A stretch of 64,000 nt of DNA, taken from positions 1 through 64,000 of the IMG/VR virus record IMGVR_UViG_3300025030_000086; one strand, written 5' to 3'. The position numbers and the translations under genes were made by a program. The notes beneath the pieces were generated by a model. That model saw only the letters and a list, made by a program, of their open reading frames with translations. It searched no databases and was not told the origin of the DNA. Source of the stretch: a virus. Below, one piece after another: positions 7,336-15,338 of the stretch (positions are counted from its first letter, which is position 1; each line of letters begins with the position of its first letter).

Positions 7336-9383
7336 TATATATTTTCTTGGGCTATTTTAGCTCTACCTTTATTTAAGAATAGCATAGATTCTGAGCTTAC
7401 AATGTCTACTAAATTTTTATTCTTTATAGTCTCAAATTGAGATTTAATGTCATTTATAGTATCTTCAGAAGTTTTATTTTCATTAGTAAATGAGGTAAGG
7501 ACAAGTTCTACCCTATATTTTACATTATTAAAAAATTGATCCGTAAGAATTCTACTTCTGTCTTTTATTGAAGATTTGCCTTCTTTATCCACAACAGAAG
7601 CCTCCTCTATTTTAAGTTCCTCTAAAGCTGTCTCCTGTCCAAAAAGGTAACTTTCTTGCATTAATTTAGAAATAGTAGATAACACTTTTGACCTTAAAGG
7701 TTGCCACAAAAGAATATTTTCATTCTCTCCATCTGAAACTTTGGAATAAAATAAGTCTTCAATAGATAATTTATCCGATAATATTTTCTTAACTTTAGTT
7801 AAAATTTGTTCCCCCTGTTTATCAAAAATATTAACTAAATCAGCATAATAATTTTTTTCTAAACTATTCATTTTAGATTCAATTTCAGACAAGGAAGCAT
7901 TTTCCGTCAGATTTACGTCAGAAAATTTCTTTCCTTCGTCTTTTTTGACAACCTTATCCTTTTTATTGTCAATCTCATTATCCTTATTGTCAACCTTAAT
8001 TGAATTGTCAAGTTTTCCTTTACTGTTGTCTCTATTCCTTAATTGATCAGCTACAGTGGTTTCTTGCTCATCTGTGAGAGGTACGCCAACAACATCGGCG
8101 ATTTCTCTTGCAGCAGGAATAGCTGTTCCTTTTTTAATCATTTCCATAAATACATCTTTAAGAAATCCTTTTCTTGCCTCTGTGATACGCTCAATCTTTA
8201 TATAGCATTGTGGTGCTTTAGCACCAAAATTGTATTCAATTAAACGTCTAACAACATATTTATTTAATTGATTCTCAATATCTACTAATAGAGCTTCCTC
8301 ACCTAAAAGGAACATATCGGCGTGAGTTTGAGATAATGAATAAGAACCTGCCTTAGAAGAAGAGTCTTGCGTAATTGTCCTCTCAGGAACAAACATACCA
8401 CGCAACATCTTATTTTCAAAAAAAGTGAGAGCGGAAAGAAACATCTCCCCACGTTTATCATCTAATAAATAGTTTAAATCCCATTTGGGTGGGGTGTTTT
8501 CATATGTAGTAGAAGGTATTGCTATAACAGATTCACCAATAAGAGCTTTACCCATCTCCAATGCTATATCGGCGTGGTCAGTCCCATCCTTAGTTTGTCC
8601 AAGTGGGAATTTTACAATAACAGGTGGTGTCCCCTTGCGTTCAAAATACCTCATCATAAACTGAACTAATGAAATCCACCAATACCAACAATCGTAGGCA
8701 GGTTTTAATCTACTAACACCAAACAAATTACCAAAACTATCGCCTTTATCATGTGTAAAAATAAAGGATTTTTCAACAGGAATATGAATATCTTGCCCTA
8801 CCCACTTTTGAACAATCCCATCAAAGTTTTCCATCTCATCAAGTTTTATATTAACTGTATCTGGGTATAAGGATTTGAATTTTTTCCATACAACAGCTTT
8901 TTTGTCAAAGAAAGATTTTTTCTCATACTTGCGATTAAGAGTTGTATCTTGTACATCATAAACAATCTCATGTGCAGCAAATCCAAAGTCTACAGCAGTA
9001 AGTGTGGAAGTCAATAAGTTGTACCACATAGGTCTTAGTAATTGGTCAATAAATTCACCAATATCTTTATCATCACAAACAGTTGTCCATTGCTGACCAA
9101 TTATAGGTAGTTTTATAACCTTTAACCCAGCGGCTATTTGGGCGTTCATCCGTAGTTTATTATATGTATCTACCGAAATATCGTCTGGATTATATTGGCC
9201 CGCATAGGATTGAATAGCACCTGCTATTTGAGATAAAGGCCCACCATGCTTGGATAATTCACCTTTTTCTACTTTTTTAGAAATAGAATTGGTGAAATCC
9301 TCCAGCAACTTTGCATCTTTTTCAAAGATTTTCTGTACTTGCTTTAGATTTGGTGATTTTTTTAAAGACTTAGTTTTTGGCAT
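7335..9383 (-). CDS. Portal protein, Mu gp29/DUF935-like
   Basis: The 682-residue protein carries the DUF935 signature region (IAAGLKVIKLPIIGQQWTTV, LTAVDFGFAAHEIVYDV, FSFGNLFGVSRLKPAYDCWYWW-type segment, LRGMFVPERTITQDSSSKAGSYS). Such proteins form the dodecameric portal through which DNA is packed. The C-terminal roughly 220 residues add a charged linker (DNSIKVDNKDNEIDNKKDK) and a long helical part. This makes it longer than the usual portal of about 500 residues and could represent a fused MuF-like or internal segment. It is the first gene of the minus-strand head operon, behind the late promoter motif at 9392-9421. Confidence 0.87.
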   Translation of the reverse strand: MPKTKSLKKSPNLKQVQKIFEKDAKLLEDFTNSISKKVEKGELSKHGGPLSQIAGAIQSYAGQYNPDDISVDTYNKLRMNAQIAAGLKVIKLPIIGQQWTTVCDDKDIGEFIDQLLRPMWYNLLTSTLTAVDFGFAAHEIVYDVQDTTLNRKYEKKSFFDKKAVVWKKFKSLYPDTVNIKLDEMENFDGIVQKWVGQDIHIPVEKSFIFTHDKGDSFGNLFGVSRLKPAYDCWYWWISLVQFMMRYFERKGTPPVIVKFPLGQTKDGTDHADIALEMGKALIGESVIAIPSTTYENTPPKWDLNYLLDDKRGEMFLSALTFFENKMLRGMFVPERTITQDSSSKAGSYSLSQTHADMFLLGEEALLVDIENQLNKYVVRRLIEYNFGAKAPQCYIKIERITEARKGFLKDVFMEMIKKGTAIPAAREIADVVGVPLTDEQETTVADQLRNRDNSKGKLDNSIKVDNKDNEIDNKKDKVVKKDEGKKFSDVNLTENASLSEIESKMNSLEKNYYADLVNIFDKQGEQILTKVKKILSDKLSIEDLFYSKVSDGENENILLWQPLRSKVLSTISKLMQESYLFGQETALEELKIEEASVVDKEGKSSIKDRSRILTDQFFNNVKYRVELVLTSFTNENKTSEDTINDIKSQFETIKNKNLVDIVSSESMLFLNKGRAKIAQENI

Positions 9384-9391
9384 ATAAGAAT

Positions 9392-9421
9392 ATTATACAC
9401 CATAAAACCTAAAAAAATAAA
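9392..9421 (-). promoter_or_regulatory. Late-type promoter motif (copy 2)
   Basis: On the minus strand the motif runs from TTTATTTTTTTAGG to a perfect TATAAT, nine bases before the portal ATG at 9383. The transcript would therefore have almost no leader. The layout is identical to copies at 714-743, 10971-11000 and 11093-11122. Confidence 0.6.
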
Positions 9422-9986
9422 CGGATTTTAGACAGAGTTTGGCTAAAAGTATATTTTATATGAGGAAAACACCTATAATAGATAAATTTTTACATATGGA
9501 GTGTATTAATACAAATTTTTCATATTCTAAGAGTCCTTTCAGGACTGATGTTTAATATTTAAAATCCTTTCAGGATAATTCCTTCAGTGGTTTTGACTTT
9601 GAATTAAAAGTTTTTAGAAAGACGAACGAAACTGTAAGAAACAGCAAAGCTGTTTAGAAACAGTGTAGTTGAGTCAATAACAGAAAGTGTGTGAAACACA
9701 CTTGAAGGCGTTAGTCCGAATAAATTATATAAATAAAGTAAAGTATAGTAAACATAATACGACCTGTATAATACTGCTAAATGGTTTAAAAACCATCTCC
9801 ACTATTAGAAAGATATTTTGCTTGTTCGACTATTTTATATCCTAATAGTTTTCATACTCATTCCTATCAAATTAGACATAGGAATTTTAATGGTATGTCA
9901 TTTTTGCTATCGCACCTTAGCCTAAACAGTCTCTATTTGAAACTGCCCAATAGCTTCCTATCAAATGTAACATAGGAAGTTGCAAG
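9422..9986. ncRNA. Hairpin-rich non-coding block, candidate large structured RNA
   Basis: No supported ORF occupies these about 565 bases. They hold many short perfect inverted repeats: AGTCCT/AGGACT near 9530; ATCC/GGAT near 9575; AACAGC/GCTGTT near 9640; AAGTGTGT/ACACACTT at about 9685-9703; TGGTTT/AAACCA near 9782; ACTATTAG/CTAATAGT spanning about 9801-9849; and two related hairpins, TTCCTAT/ATAGGAA at about 9861-9884 and CTTCCTAT/ATAGGAAG at about 9954-9979, with near-identical loops. Local base composition is less AT-extreme than other intergenic DNA. The strand is uncertain. Loop purines favour plus, flanking gene direction favours minus. Large phage RNAs such as ROOL or GOLLD are similar in size and often near tRNA genes, but I cannot assign this to either. 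Confidence 0.45.
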
Positions 9987-10643
9987 TCATACAGGCACTT
10001 GATATTCAGTATATCTATGTGAATTTTTATAATGATTTTCTAATTTTTTAGCATTTGTACAATAAGCATGACAAAATTTACATTGAAATTTCCTATTTTT
10101 GAGAGCTTTTTCATTCTTACAAGGATTTATTCTATTTGTAATAACTTTTATTATTTCAAAGATATTCATTTCTACTTGCTCATTAGTAAATCTTAATATT
10201 TCAACATGGAAGGCTCTTTTTAATGTTTTTTCTCTCTGGTAATCCTTCTCCTTCTGTTCTGTGCTTCTGTGATAACCACCATCAATCTCTACAACTAAAT
10301 TTTGTTTTGGAAAATAAAAATCCGTGATATAAAAAAAATTGTGTTTTTTAAAGAAAAAACCTTTTTGAAAAATAAAAGAAGCTTTGCCAAAAGATTTAGT
10401 CAATTGAATGTTCATTAATTTTTCAGTATTAGTTGGATTTTTTCTTAATATTTGTATTCTTTCTTTCATCAAAGAAACATTTTCATCTATGTAGGCTTGC
10501 TTTTTTGGCTTATTTAATTTAATTTTTGTAATATCAATTTTTTCTTTCTTTTCCTCTTTCTTAATTAAAAAAGTAGCATAATTATCATACCATCTATTTA
10601 TTTGATACACTTTTGGCAGAGTCTTACTTATCATATTTCTCAC
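9987..10643 (-). CDS. DUF559 (Vsr-fold) endonuclease with C2H2 zinc finger
   Basis: The 218-residue protein has a central nuclease domain (about 70-165). Motifs are NPTNTEKLM (catalytic Glu), FYITDFYFP (Asp), VVEIDGGYH (Glu-x-Asp...His) and a further Asp in EKDYQREKTL, matching the DUF559/Vsr-like and EDxHD homing-nuclease arrangement. Residues about 184-210 form CKFC...HYKNSH, a classical C2H2 finger for DNA binding. The N-terminal 60 residues are Lys-rich. The combination suggests a free-standing homing endonuclease. It overlaps the stop/start with the 10640-10942 gene and borders the non-coding block. Confidence 0.75.
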   Translation of the reverse strand: MRNMISKTLPKVYQINRWYDNYATFLIKKEEKKEKIDITKIKLNKPKKQAYIDENVSLMKERIQILRKNPTNTEKLMNIQLTKSFGKASFIFQKGFFFKKHNFFYITDFYFPKQNLVVEIDGGYHRSTEQKEKDYQREKTLKRAFHVEILRFTNEQVEMNIFEIIKVITNRINPCKNEKALKNRKFQCKFCHAYCTNAKKLENHYKNSHRYTEYQVPV

Positions 10644-10942
10644 TTTTTCTTATTTTTCTGTAACCATTCTCTCCAATAAGCAATTGTTCTTGTTGGTTTA
10701 ACTTCTTGACCTTTTTCTTTCAAATATTTTATTTCTTCACTTGTTAAAAGTGGTATGTCATGCAAAGCTTCTACATATTTGCATTTATCACATCTATAAA
10801 ATGTATGGAGATGTGGCTGAGGTAAATCTTCTAAGACTTCCATAGGAATATCAGATATATCTATACCAGCTTTTAAAATATCAATATGTGGATAGATACT
10901 TATCTCCTCTATCTCTATATTGCATTTCTTACAATGTGTCAT
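10640..10942 (-). CDS. Zinc-ribbon protein of unknown function
   Basis: The 100 residues include two CxxC pairs (CKKC at residues 4-7 and CDKC near 52) that can bind one zinc, then an acidic segment and a basic C-terminus (WREWLQKNKKK). I do not recognise a named family. The gene is first after the late promoter motif 10971-11000 and is coupled to the DUF559 nuclease by a 4-base overlap. Confidence 0.6.
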   Translation of the reverse strand: MTHCKKCNIEIEEISIYPHIDILKAGIDISDIPMEVLEDLPQPHLHTFYRCDKCKYVEALHDIPLLTSEEIKYLKEKGQEVKPTRTIAYWREWLQKNKKK

Positions 10943-10970
10943 ACATTTCCTATTTTGAGATTACTTTTAT

Positions 10971-11000
10971 AGTATACTACAAAAATCTAAAAAAAATAAG
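10971..11000 (-). promoter_or_regulatory. Late-type promoter motif (copy 3)
   Basis: On the minus strand CTTATTTTTTTTAG is followed, at the same spacing as in the other copies, by TATACT as the -10. It lies 29 bp upstream of the 10942 start and just downstream of the tRNA gene. Confidence 0.55.
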
Positions 11001-11013
11001 CGTATTTATTTGG

Positions 11014-11085
11014 TTCACAGAATAGGGATCGAACCTATAACCTTTGATCCAAAGTCAAATATTTTACCAATTAAACTATCTGTGA
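11014..11085 (-). tRNA. tRNA-Gln (anticodon UUG)
   Basis: The minus strand folds into a full cloverleaf. It has a 7-bp acceptor stem (TCACAGA/TCTGTGA), T8-A9, a D-stem GTTT/AAAT with AATTGGTA loop, an anticodon stem TTTGA/TCAAA with loop CTTTGGA, and a T-arm ATAGG-TTCGATC-CCTAT, with discriminator A at 11014. The anticodon TTG reads CAA, a codon favoured in AT-rich genes. No CCA is encoded. It stands alone between two late-type promoter motifs. Confidence 0.93.
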
Positions 11086-11092
11086 TAAATCG

Positions 11093-11122
11093 TTTATTTT
11101 TTTAGGTTATATACTATATACT
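11093..11122 (+). promoter_or_regulatory. Late-type promoter motif (copy 4)
   Basis: TTTATTTTTTTAGG starts at 11093 and the motif ends with TATACT at 11117-11122, same layout as the three minus-strand copies. It drives the terminase cluster and is back-to-back with the tRNA gene. Its -10 belongs to the heptamer array that follows. Confidence 0.5.
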
Positions 11123-11158
11123 ATATACTATATACTATATACTATATACTATATACTA
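11110..11158 (+). repeat. Seven tandem TATACTA heptamers
   Basis: Seven perfect head-to-tail copies of TATACTA are followed by TATAGTATA. Each unit contains the -10-like hexamer TATACT, so the array iterates the promoter's -10 element. Copy number could vary by slippage. Confidence 0.9.
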
Positions 11159-11186
11159 TATAGTATAAATGTATCAAAGTCAAGTC

Positions 11187-11214
11187 TTTACTTATTTTAG
11201 GAATGTGATATAAT
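11187..11214 (+). promoter_or_regulatory. Sigma-A-like promoter
   Basis: TTTACT (11187-11192), a 16-bp spacer and TATAAT (11209-11214) with an upstream TG. The expected start site coincides with the ATG at 11221, so an mRNA made here would be leaderless, and no ribosome site is visible. Confidence 0.55.
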
Positions 11215-11220
11215 TAACTT

Positions 11221-11790
11221 ATGATATTAATTAAAAAATTAGGCACTCGGTTAGATAAAAATGGTAAAAAACAAAGTTGGGCTATATTTAAATGTCCTAA
11301 ATGTCTACAGGAAGTTGTGAGATTATTGGGGAGTGGGGATAGTCAAAAATCCTGTGGGTGTTATACAAATGTAAAGCATAAAGGAAGTTATACAAGATTA
11401 TATAATACTTGGGCTATGATGAAACAAAGATGTTTAAATCCAAATGTAAAACAATTTAAAAATTATGGTGGTAGAGGTATAACTATATGCAATGAATGGT
11501 CAAATTTCACCCCTTTCAGGGATTGGTCACTAAATAATGGATATGCAGATAATCTACAAATAAACAGAATAAATAATGATGGTAATTATGAACCAAGTAA
11601 TTGTGAGTGGATTTCTCATAAAGAAAATGCAAGACATAGAAGAGGACAGAAAATAAATATGGAAAAAGCTAATGAAATTAGGGCTTTGTGGAATACAGGA
11701 AATTACACACAGAAAGAATTAGCTGAAAAGTATAATGTAAATAGAATAACAATTTCTAAAATAATAAATAATAAAACATGGAAAAATTAA
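11221..11790 (+). CDS. Homing endonuclease-like protein (zinc ribbon, YGGRGI body, HTH)
   Basis: The 189 residues form three modules. A zinc ribbon (1-58; CPKC...KSCGC) is shared with the HNH/NUMOD3 genes. A catalytic-type body follows (about 62-142; YTRLYNTW, KNYGGRGITIC, INRINNDGNYEPSNCEW). Last is a C-terminal helix-turn-helix (about 145-189; ANEIRALWNTGNYTQKELA...). The body resembles a phage HNH-like group in which a D/N-R-I...NCxW segment stands where HNH proteins have HHID...N. It ends one base before the terminase ATG, so it is inserted immediately upstream of terL. Catalysis is inferred, not shown. Confidence 0.75.
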   Translation: MILIKKLGTRLDKNGKKQSWAIFKCPKCLQEVVRLLGSGDSQKSCGCYTNVKHKGSYTRLYNTWAMMKQRCLNPNVKQFKNYGGRGITICNEWSNFTPFRDWSLNNGYADNLQINRINNDGNYEPSNCEWISHKENARHRRGQKINMEKANEIRALWNTGNYTQKELAEKYNVNRITISKIINNKTWKN

Positions 11791-13371
11791 ATGCTTATTA
11801 AAAAGAAAAAAATACTTCCTCCTGAATTAAATGAAGATAATCTTAGACGTTACGTAAAGAACCGGATGGATTTTAGACGGGAGCAGTTTGTATTAGAACC
11901 ATCTCTTGATTTTCCAGAAGGGGGTTTATTTGGAGACTTGTGTCAGCAATGGCAGATAGACTATATATTTAAGCCAATTGATTTGAGAGATGAAAAAGGA
12001 TTTCCATCTTACAGATTGCTTTATATTGGTTTACCTAAGAAATTTGGGAAAACAGCTCTTTTGGGGGGTGAGTGTCTTGTTCAACTATTACTTTCACCCA
12101 GACCAACAGAGGAGAATTATATTTTATCAGGAGACAAGTTTCAAGCCGCTTATTTATTACAAAAAATTAAGGATTTTATAGCTCGTAATCCTAATTTTGT
12201 TGATTTATTCACAATATATAAAAATGAAATAATCGTACCAAGCACGGGTGCAATGATTCAAGTAATGAGTTCAGAAGCCTCATCCAAGCAGGGGCGTAAC
12301 CCAGACTTCTACATTTTTGATGAATTTTGGAATCAGCCAAATAGAGATTTATTTGATACTATGTTCTTGGGGCAAGCAGCCAAACCCTCGTCTCAAGGGA
12401 TTATAATTACAAATACGGGTTACGACAAAAAGTCAATTTGTTGGGAAACACATGAATTATGTCGAAGTGGCGATTTTAAAAACTTTTATTTCTTTGAACC
12501 AACTGGGGTGTTGCTTGAATCTTTAAAAACTCCTTGGATTTCAGAACAATGGTTTGAAATAGAACGTAAATCCATGCCCCCAAAAGTATTTAACCGATTT
12601 CGTAAAAACCTCTGGGTTGATGAGGGAGAACATCCTTTTATGCCAGATGAAGGATGGAAATGTTTTAAATCATATCTTTCAGAAAAATCCATATGTTATA
12701 AAGGCCCTCATTATGTAGGAATAGACCTTGGATTAAAAAAGGATGCAGCTTCTTTAACAGTTCTCCATAGAGCAGGAAGAAAATTGGAAGGGGACATGTT
12801 TAGGAGATGGTTAGGTAGTTCAGAAAATCCTGTAAAGATAAGTGAAATAGAAGATGAATTGATAATGATATTAAGAAATTTCCATGACTGTGTTTTAGTT
12901 TGTGATCCCTGGCAATTAATGGGAACTATACAAAGATTCAGGAGTGTTGGCATTGAGGTCATTGAATTTTATTTAACAGCAGAGAATATTGGAAAATTAA
13001 GTCGTAACTTATTTTACCTATTTAAAAATCAATCCTTAGATTTGCCAAAATATTCAAAACTTGAAGATGAATTGAAAGGACTACAAGTAGTTGAGAAAAG
13101 TTATGGATGGAGGATTGACCATAGTGAGGATACAAGTAGTGATATTACAATGGGTTTAGGTATGGCTGCGGTCGTTGCAATGGAACGTGGGATTGATACC
13201 TATAGCGGAAAAGATTTAGCGGATTTGGGTTTCTTGAATCAAAAATCTATTTTTAAATCAGGTGAAAAAAGAGATTTTATGGAAAAAATTGAAATTATAG
13301 AAAATAAAGTAGATGTGGATAAAACTAATGCAGGCCCAAAAGTGTTTAGCTTTTCTAAGAGGCAATTTTAA
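11791..13371 (+). CDS. terL: Terminase large subunit
   Basis: The 526-residue packaging motor has an N-terminal ATPase with Walker A GLPKKFGKTAL (about residues 80-90) and Walker B FYIFDEFW (about 170-178), then a coupling motif region (IIITNTGYD). The C-terminal RNase H-like nuclease starts YVGIDLGLKKDAASLTVL with its catalytic Asp, and further acids occur in VLVCDPW and near HSEDTSSD. It cuts concatemers and pumps DNA through the portal. The gene lies on the plus strand, opposite to the portal, and is bracketed on both sides by homing-type endonuclease genes with zero or one-base gaps, a typical sign of a homing hot spot. Confidence 0.93.
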   Translation: MLIKKKKILPPELNEDNLRRYVKNRMDFRREQFVLEPSLDFPEGGLFGDLCQQWQIDYIFKPIDLRDEKGFPSYRLLYIGLPKKFGKTALLGGECLVQLLLSPRPTEENYILSGDKFQAAYLLQKIKDFIARNPNFVDLFTIYKNEIIVPSTGAMIQVMSSEASSKQGRNPDFYIFDEFWNQPNRDLFDTMFLGQAAKPSSQGIIITNTGYDKKSICWETHELCRSGDFKNFYFFEPTGVLLESLKTPWISEQWFEIERKSMPPKVFNRFRKNLWVDEGEHPFMPDEGWKCFKSYLSEKSICYKGPHYVGIDLGLKKDAASLTVLHRAGRKLEGDMFRRWLGSSENPVKISEIEDELIMILRNFHDCVLVCDPWQLMGTIQRFRSVGIEVIEFYLTAENIGKLSRNLFYLFKNQSLDLPKYSKLEDELKGLQVVEKSYGWRIDHSEDTSSDITMGLGMAAVVAMERGIDTYSGKDLADLGFLNQKSIFKSGEKRDFMEKIEIIENKVDVDKTNAGPKVFSFSKRQF

Positions 13372-13829
13372 TGAAGTTAATGAAAGACTTAGGTATAAGG
13401 TTAATTAAAGGGCATTGGTTTAGGTATGCTATATTTAAATGCTCTGAATGTTTACAAGAAGTTGAAAGACAAACAAGTGCAGGAAAAATAACAAAATCTT
13501 GTGGTTGTGTTAGATACTCAGAAAATAAAAAGAATTATAAACATGGGTTTTCAAAAACAAAATTATATATGATTTGGAATAATATGAAACAAAGAGTTTT
13601 AAATCCTAAAAGAGATAATTATAAATATTACGGTGGAAGAGGAATAACAATATGTCCAGAATGGACAGATAAGTTAAATGGATTCATTACTTTTAGAGAT
13701 TGGGCACTAAGTAATGAGTATGCAGACAACTTAGTTATTGATAGAATAAATCCAGATGGTAATTATGAGCCATCTAATTGTAGATTTTTAACTATTGAGG
13801 AAAGCAATAGAAATAAGAGAAAGAATTAA
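13371..13829 (+). CDS. Homing endonuclease-like protein (zinc ribbon, YGGRGI body)
   Basis: 152 residues: the shared zinc ribbon (MKLMKDLGIR...CSECLQEVER...KSCGC) and the YGGRGI body (KYYGGRGITICPEW, VIDRINPDGNYEPSNCRF). The C-terminal HTH present in its paralogues is absent, so the protein stops about 40 residues earlier. Its ATG overlaps the terL stop codon (TAATG). The lost HTH may mean reduced target binding or a decaying copy. Confidence 0.72.
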   Translation: MKLMKDLGIRLIKGHWFRYAIFKCSECLQEVERQTSAGKITKSCGCVRYSENKKNYKHGFSKTKLYMIWNNMKQRVLNPKRDNYKYYGGRGITICPEWTDKLNGFITFRDWALSNEYADNLVIDRINPDGNYEPSNCRFLTIEESNRNKRKN

Positions 13830-13847
13830 AAAAGAAATTATTTTATT

Positions 13848-14246
13848 ATGGATAAACAAGAATTTTTATGGCTTAGAAAAACTGATGACCAAAAAATAGA
13901 AACTATTAGAGAATACTTTTTAAAACCAAAAATATTATTAATAGAGAATCTTATTAAATTAACAAAAAAGAACATAAAACAGTGTGGAGAAAAAATTGGA
14001 TACTTACAAGAAATCTGTGACCAAGAAGAAATTGTGGTTACAAAAACAAAGATTAAAGAAATTAAGGCGAAGATTGAAGAAATACAGAGAAAAATTAAGA
14101 ATGTTAAAGCTAAAAGGGGATATAAAGATAAGAAACTTAAAAGATTATTGGCGGCTGAATGGTCAGAGAAAGAAGAGTATTTAACAGATATGGAAGTCAT
14201 GAATTATATAAGATATGGTGGGAAGAGAAAAATAAATGAATTATAA
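13848..14246 (+). CDS. Coiled-coil protein, unknown, with rewritten C-terminus
   Basis: The 132 residues are Lys/Glu-rich and form a predicted coiled coil (about 60-110). I recognise no family. The last 20 codons (YLTDMEVMNYIRYGGKRK) are repeated in diverged form 130 bp downstream (14311-14370; YLTDEEVIRYIRYGRKRK), flanking a decayed homing-gene fragment. The present C-terminus therefore seems to be a copy brought in with the mobile element, and the original end lies beyond it. Its place between terL and the next genes suggests a packaging-related role, but nothing proves it. Confidence 0.6.
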   Translation: MDKQEFLWLRKTDDQKIETIREYFLKPKILLIENLIKLTKKNIKQCGEKIGYLQEICDQEEIVVTKTKIKEIKAKIEEIQRKIKNVKAKRGYKDKKLKRLLAAEWSEKEEYLTDMEVMNYIRYGGKRKINEL

Positions 14247-14313
14247 ACATGGAGGTAAAGGAACTAAATTATATAGAACTTGGGAAAATGGGAATTAAAA
14301 ATTGGAAAATTAC
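14236..14313 (+). pseudogene. Decayed homing endonuclease fragment
   Basis: ATG AAT TAT AAA CAT begins a 20-codon frame reading NYKHGGKGTKLYRTWENGN, almost the same as YKHGGKGTKLYNVW in the 44280-44894 gene. It stops at 14298. The next bases (AAAAATTGGAAAA) match the 3' end of the same gene family (NNKNWKN-stop). The middle of the gene has been deleted. The fragment is flanked by a diverged direct repeat of about 60 bp. Confidence 0.75.
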
Positions 14314-14347
14314 TTGACAGATGAGGAAGTCATAAGGTATATTAGAT

Positions 14348-15034
14348 ATGGGAGAAAAAGAAAAAATGGATGAAGAAGAGTTTATTAATAAATTTCCTGA
14401 AGAAGAACAAACTGAAATTAGAAAAGATTTAGAAAATCTTGCAGAGGAAAATGAAAAACTTATAGAAGAATTTACAGAAGACACTGATACTACAGATAAA
14501 AAGGTTGTTGGAAGACCCCCTGGTATTCCGGCTTCATCTGCACAGAAAGAAGCAGTAAGCAAAGCTGCAAAGAAATATCAACAAGACCTAAGAGATGGTT
14601 TAATTGAGAAACCTGCGTGGGAAACTCATGGTGCATATAGTTATATGAGTGGTGGTAGAGTTCCTAAAAAGAAAAGATATTTACTTGACTTTGTTCATAA
14701 GGAAAGAGAGAAATGGTTAGATGAATTAGGTGGGGAAGACAATCTTACCTCAATAGAAATAGCAATGCTTGATGAAGCAAGCCGTTTGTTGCTGTTTTCA
14801 ACAATGGTAAATGATTACCTTTTATCTGATAAAGATACAGATGTTGTATATAAAGATAGTGAAGGTGATATTAAAATGCACACTGGGTTATCTCGTCACT
14901 ATTTATCCTTCACCAAAACATATATACAAATTTTAAAAGAATTACAAAAAATTGCTACAACAAAAACAAAGAAAAAGGGTGGTTCAAAAAAAGACAGTGC
15001 AAGTATTTTGCAAAAGTTATATAAGGAAAATTAG
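14348..15034 (+). CDS. Possible terminase small subunit-like protein
   Basis: 228 residues in one frame from 14348. An acidic N-terminus (about 1-55) is followed by VVGRPPGIPASSAQKEAVSKA and a helical core (SIEIAMLDEASRLLLFSTMVNDYLLS...LSRHYLSFTKTYIQILKEL) and a Lys-rich tail. The core recalls P27-type small terminase subunits, and the gene is near terL, but it follows rather than precedes terL and no decisive motif is visible. Another ATG lies seven codons downstream. Confidence 0.4.
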   Translation: MGEKEKMDEEEFINKFPEEEQTEIRKDLENLAEENEKLIEEFTEDTDTTDKKVVGRPPGIPASSAQKEAVSKAAKKYQQDLRDGLIEKPAWETHGAYSYMSGGRVPKKKRYLLDFVHKEREKWLDELGGEDNLTSIEIAMLDEASRLLLFSTMVNDYLLSDKDTDVVYKDSEGDIKMHTGLSRHYLSFTKTYIQILKELQKIATTKTKKKGGSKKDSASILQKLYKEN

Positions 15035-15036
15035 AA

Positions 15037-15321
15037 ATGTTTGATAGAGAAAATTTTCAAACAATTACAAAATTACATTTGGAGAGGTACAAAATTTTGA
15101 AAGAAGCCAAACAGTATGAAGAATGTATCAAAGAGCTTGAGCAGATAATAACTCTTATGAGCGAAGCCATAGTAACAATTTTTGGAAAATCCAAGGTAAA
15201 TTACACAAAACCAAATCTCATTTTATCAGAAGGTATTAAAAATATTACATTAGATGATGTTTTAAATCCCCATAATACAATAACTATTGATGCTGAAGGC
15301 AATCTAAAAATAAGGAAATAA
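15037..15321 (+). CDS. Small helical protein, unknown
   Basis: 94 residues: helical N-terminal two thirds (RYKILKEAKQYEECIKELEQIITLMSEAIV) and a short beta C-terminus (TIDAEGNLKIRK). It starts two bases after the preceding stop, so it is coupled to the possible small terminase gene. No family recognised. Confidence 0.6.
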   Translation: MFDRENFQTITKLHLERYKILKEAKQYEECIKELEQIITLMSEAIVTIFGKSKVNYTKPNLILSEGIKNITLDDVLNPHNTITIDAEGNLKIRK

Positions 15322-15338
15322 GGAAATAAGGAAAATAT

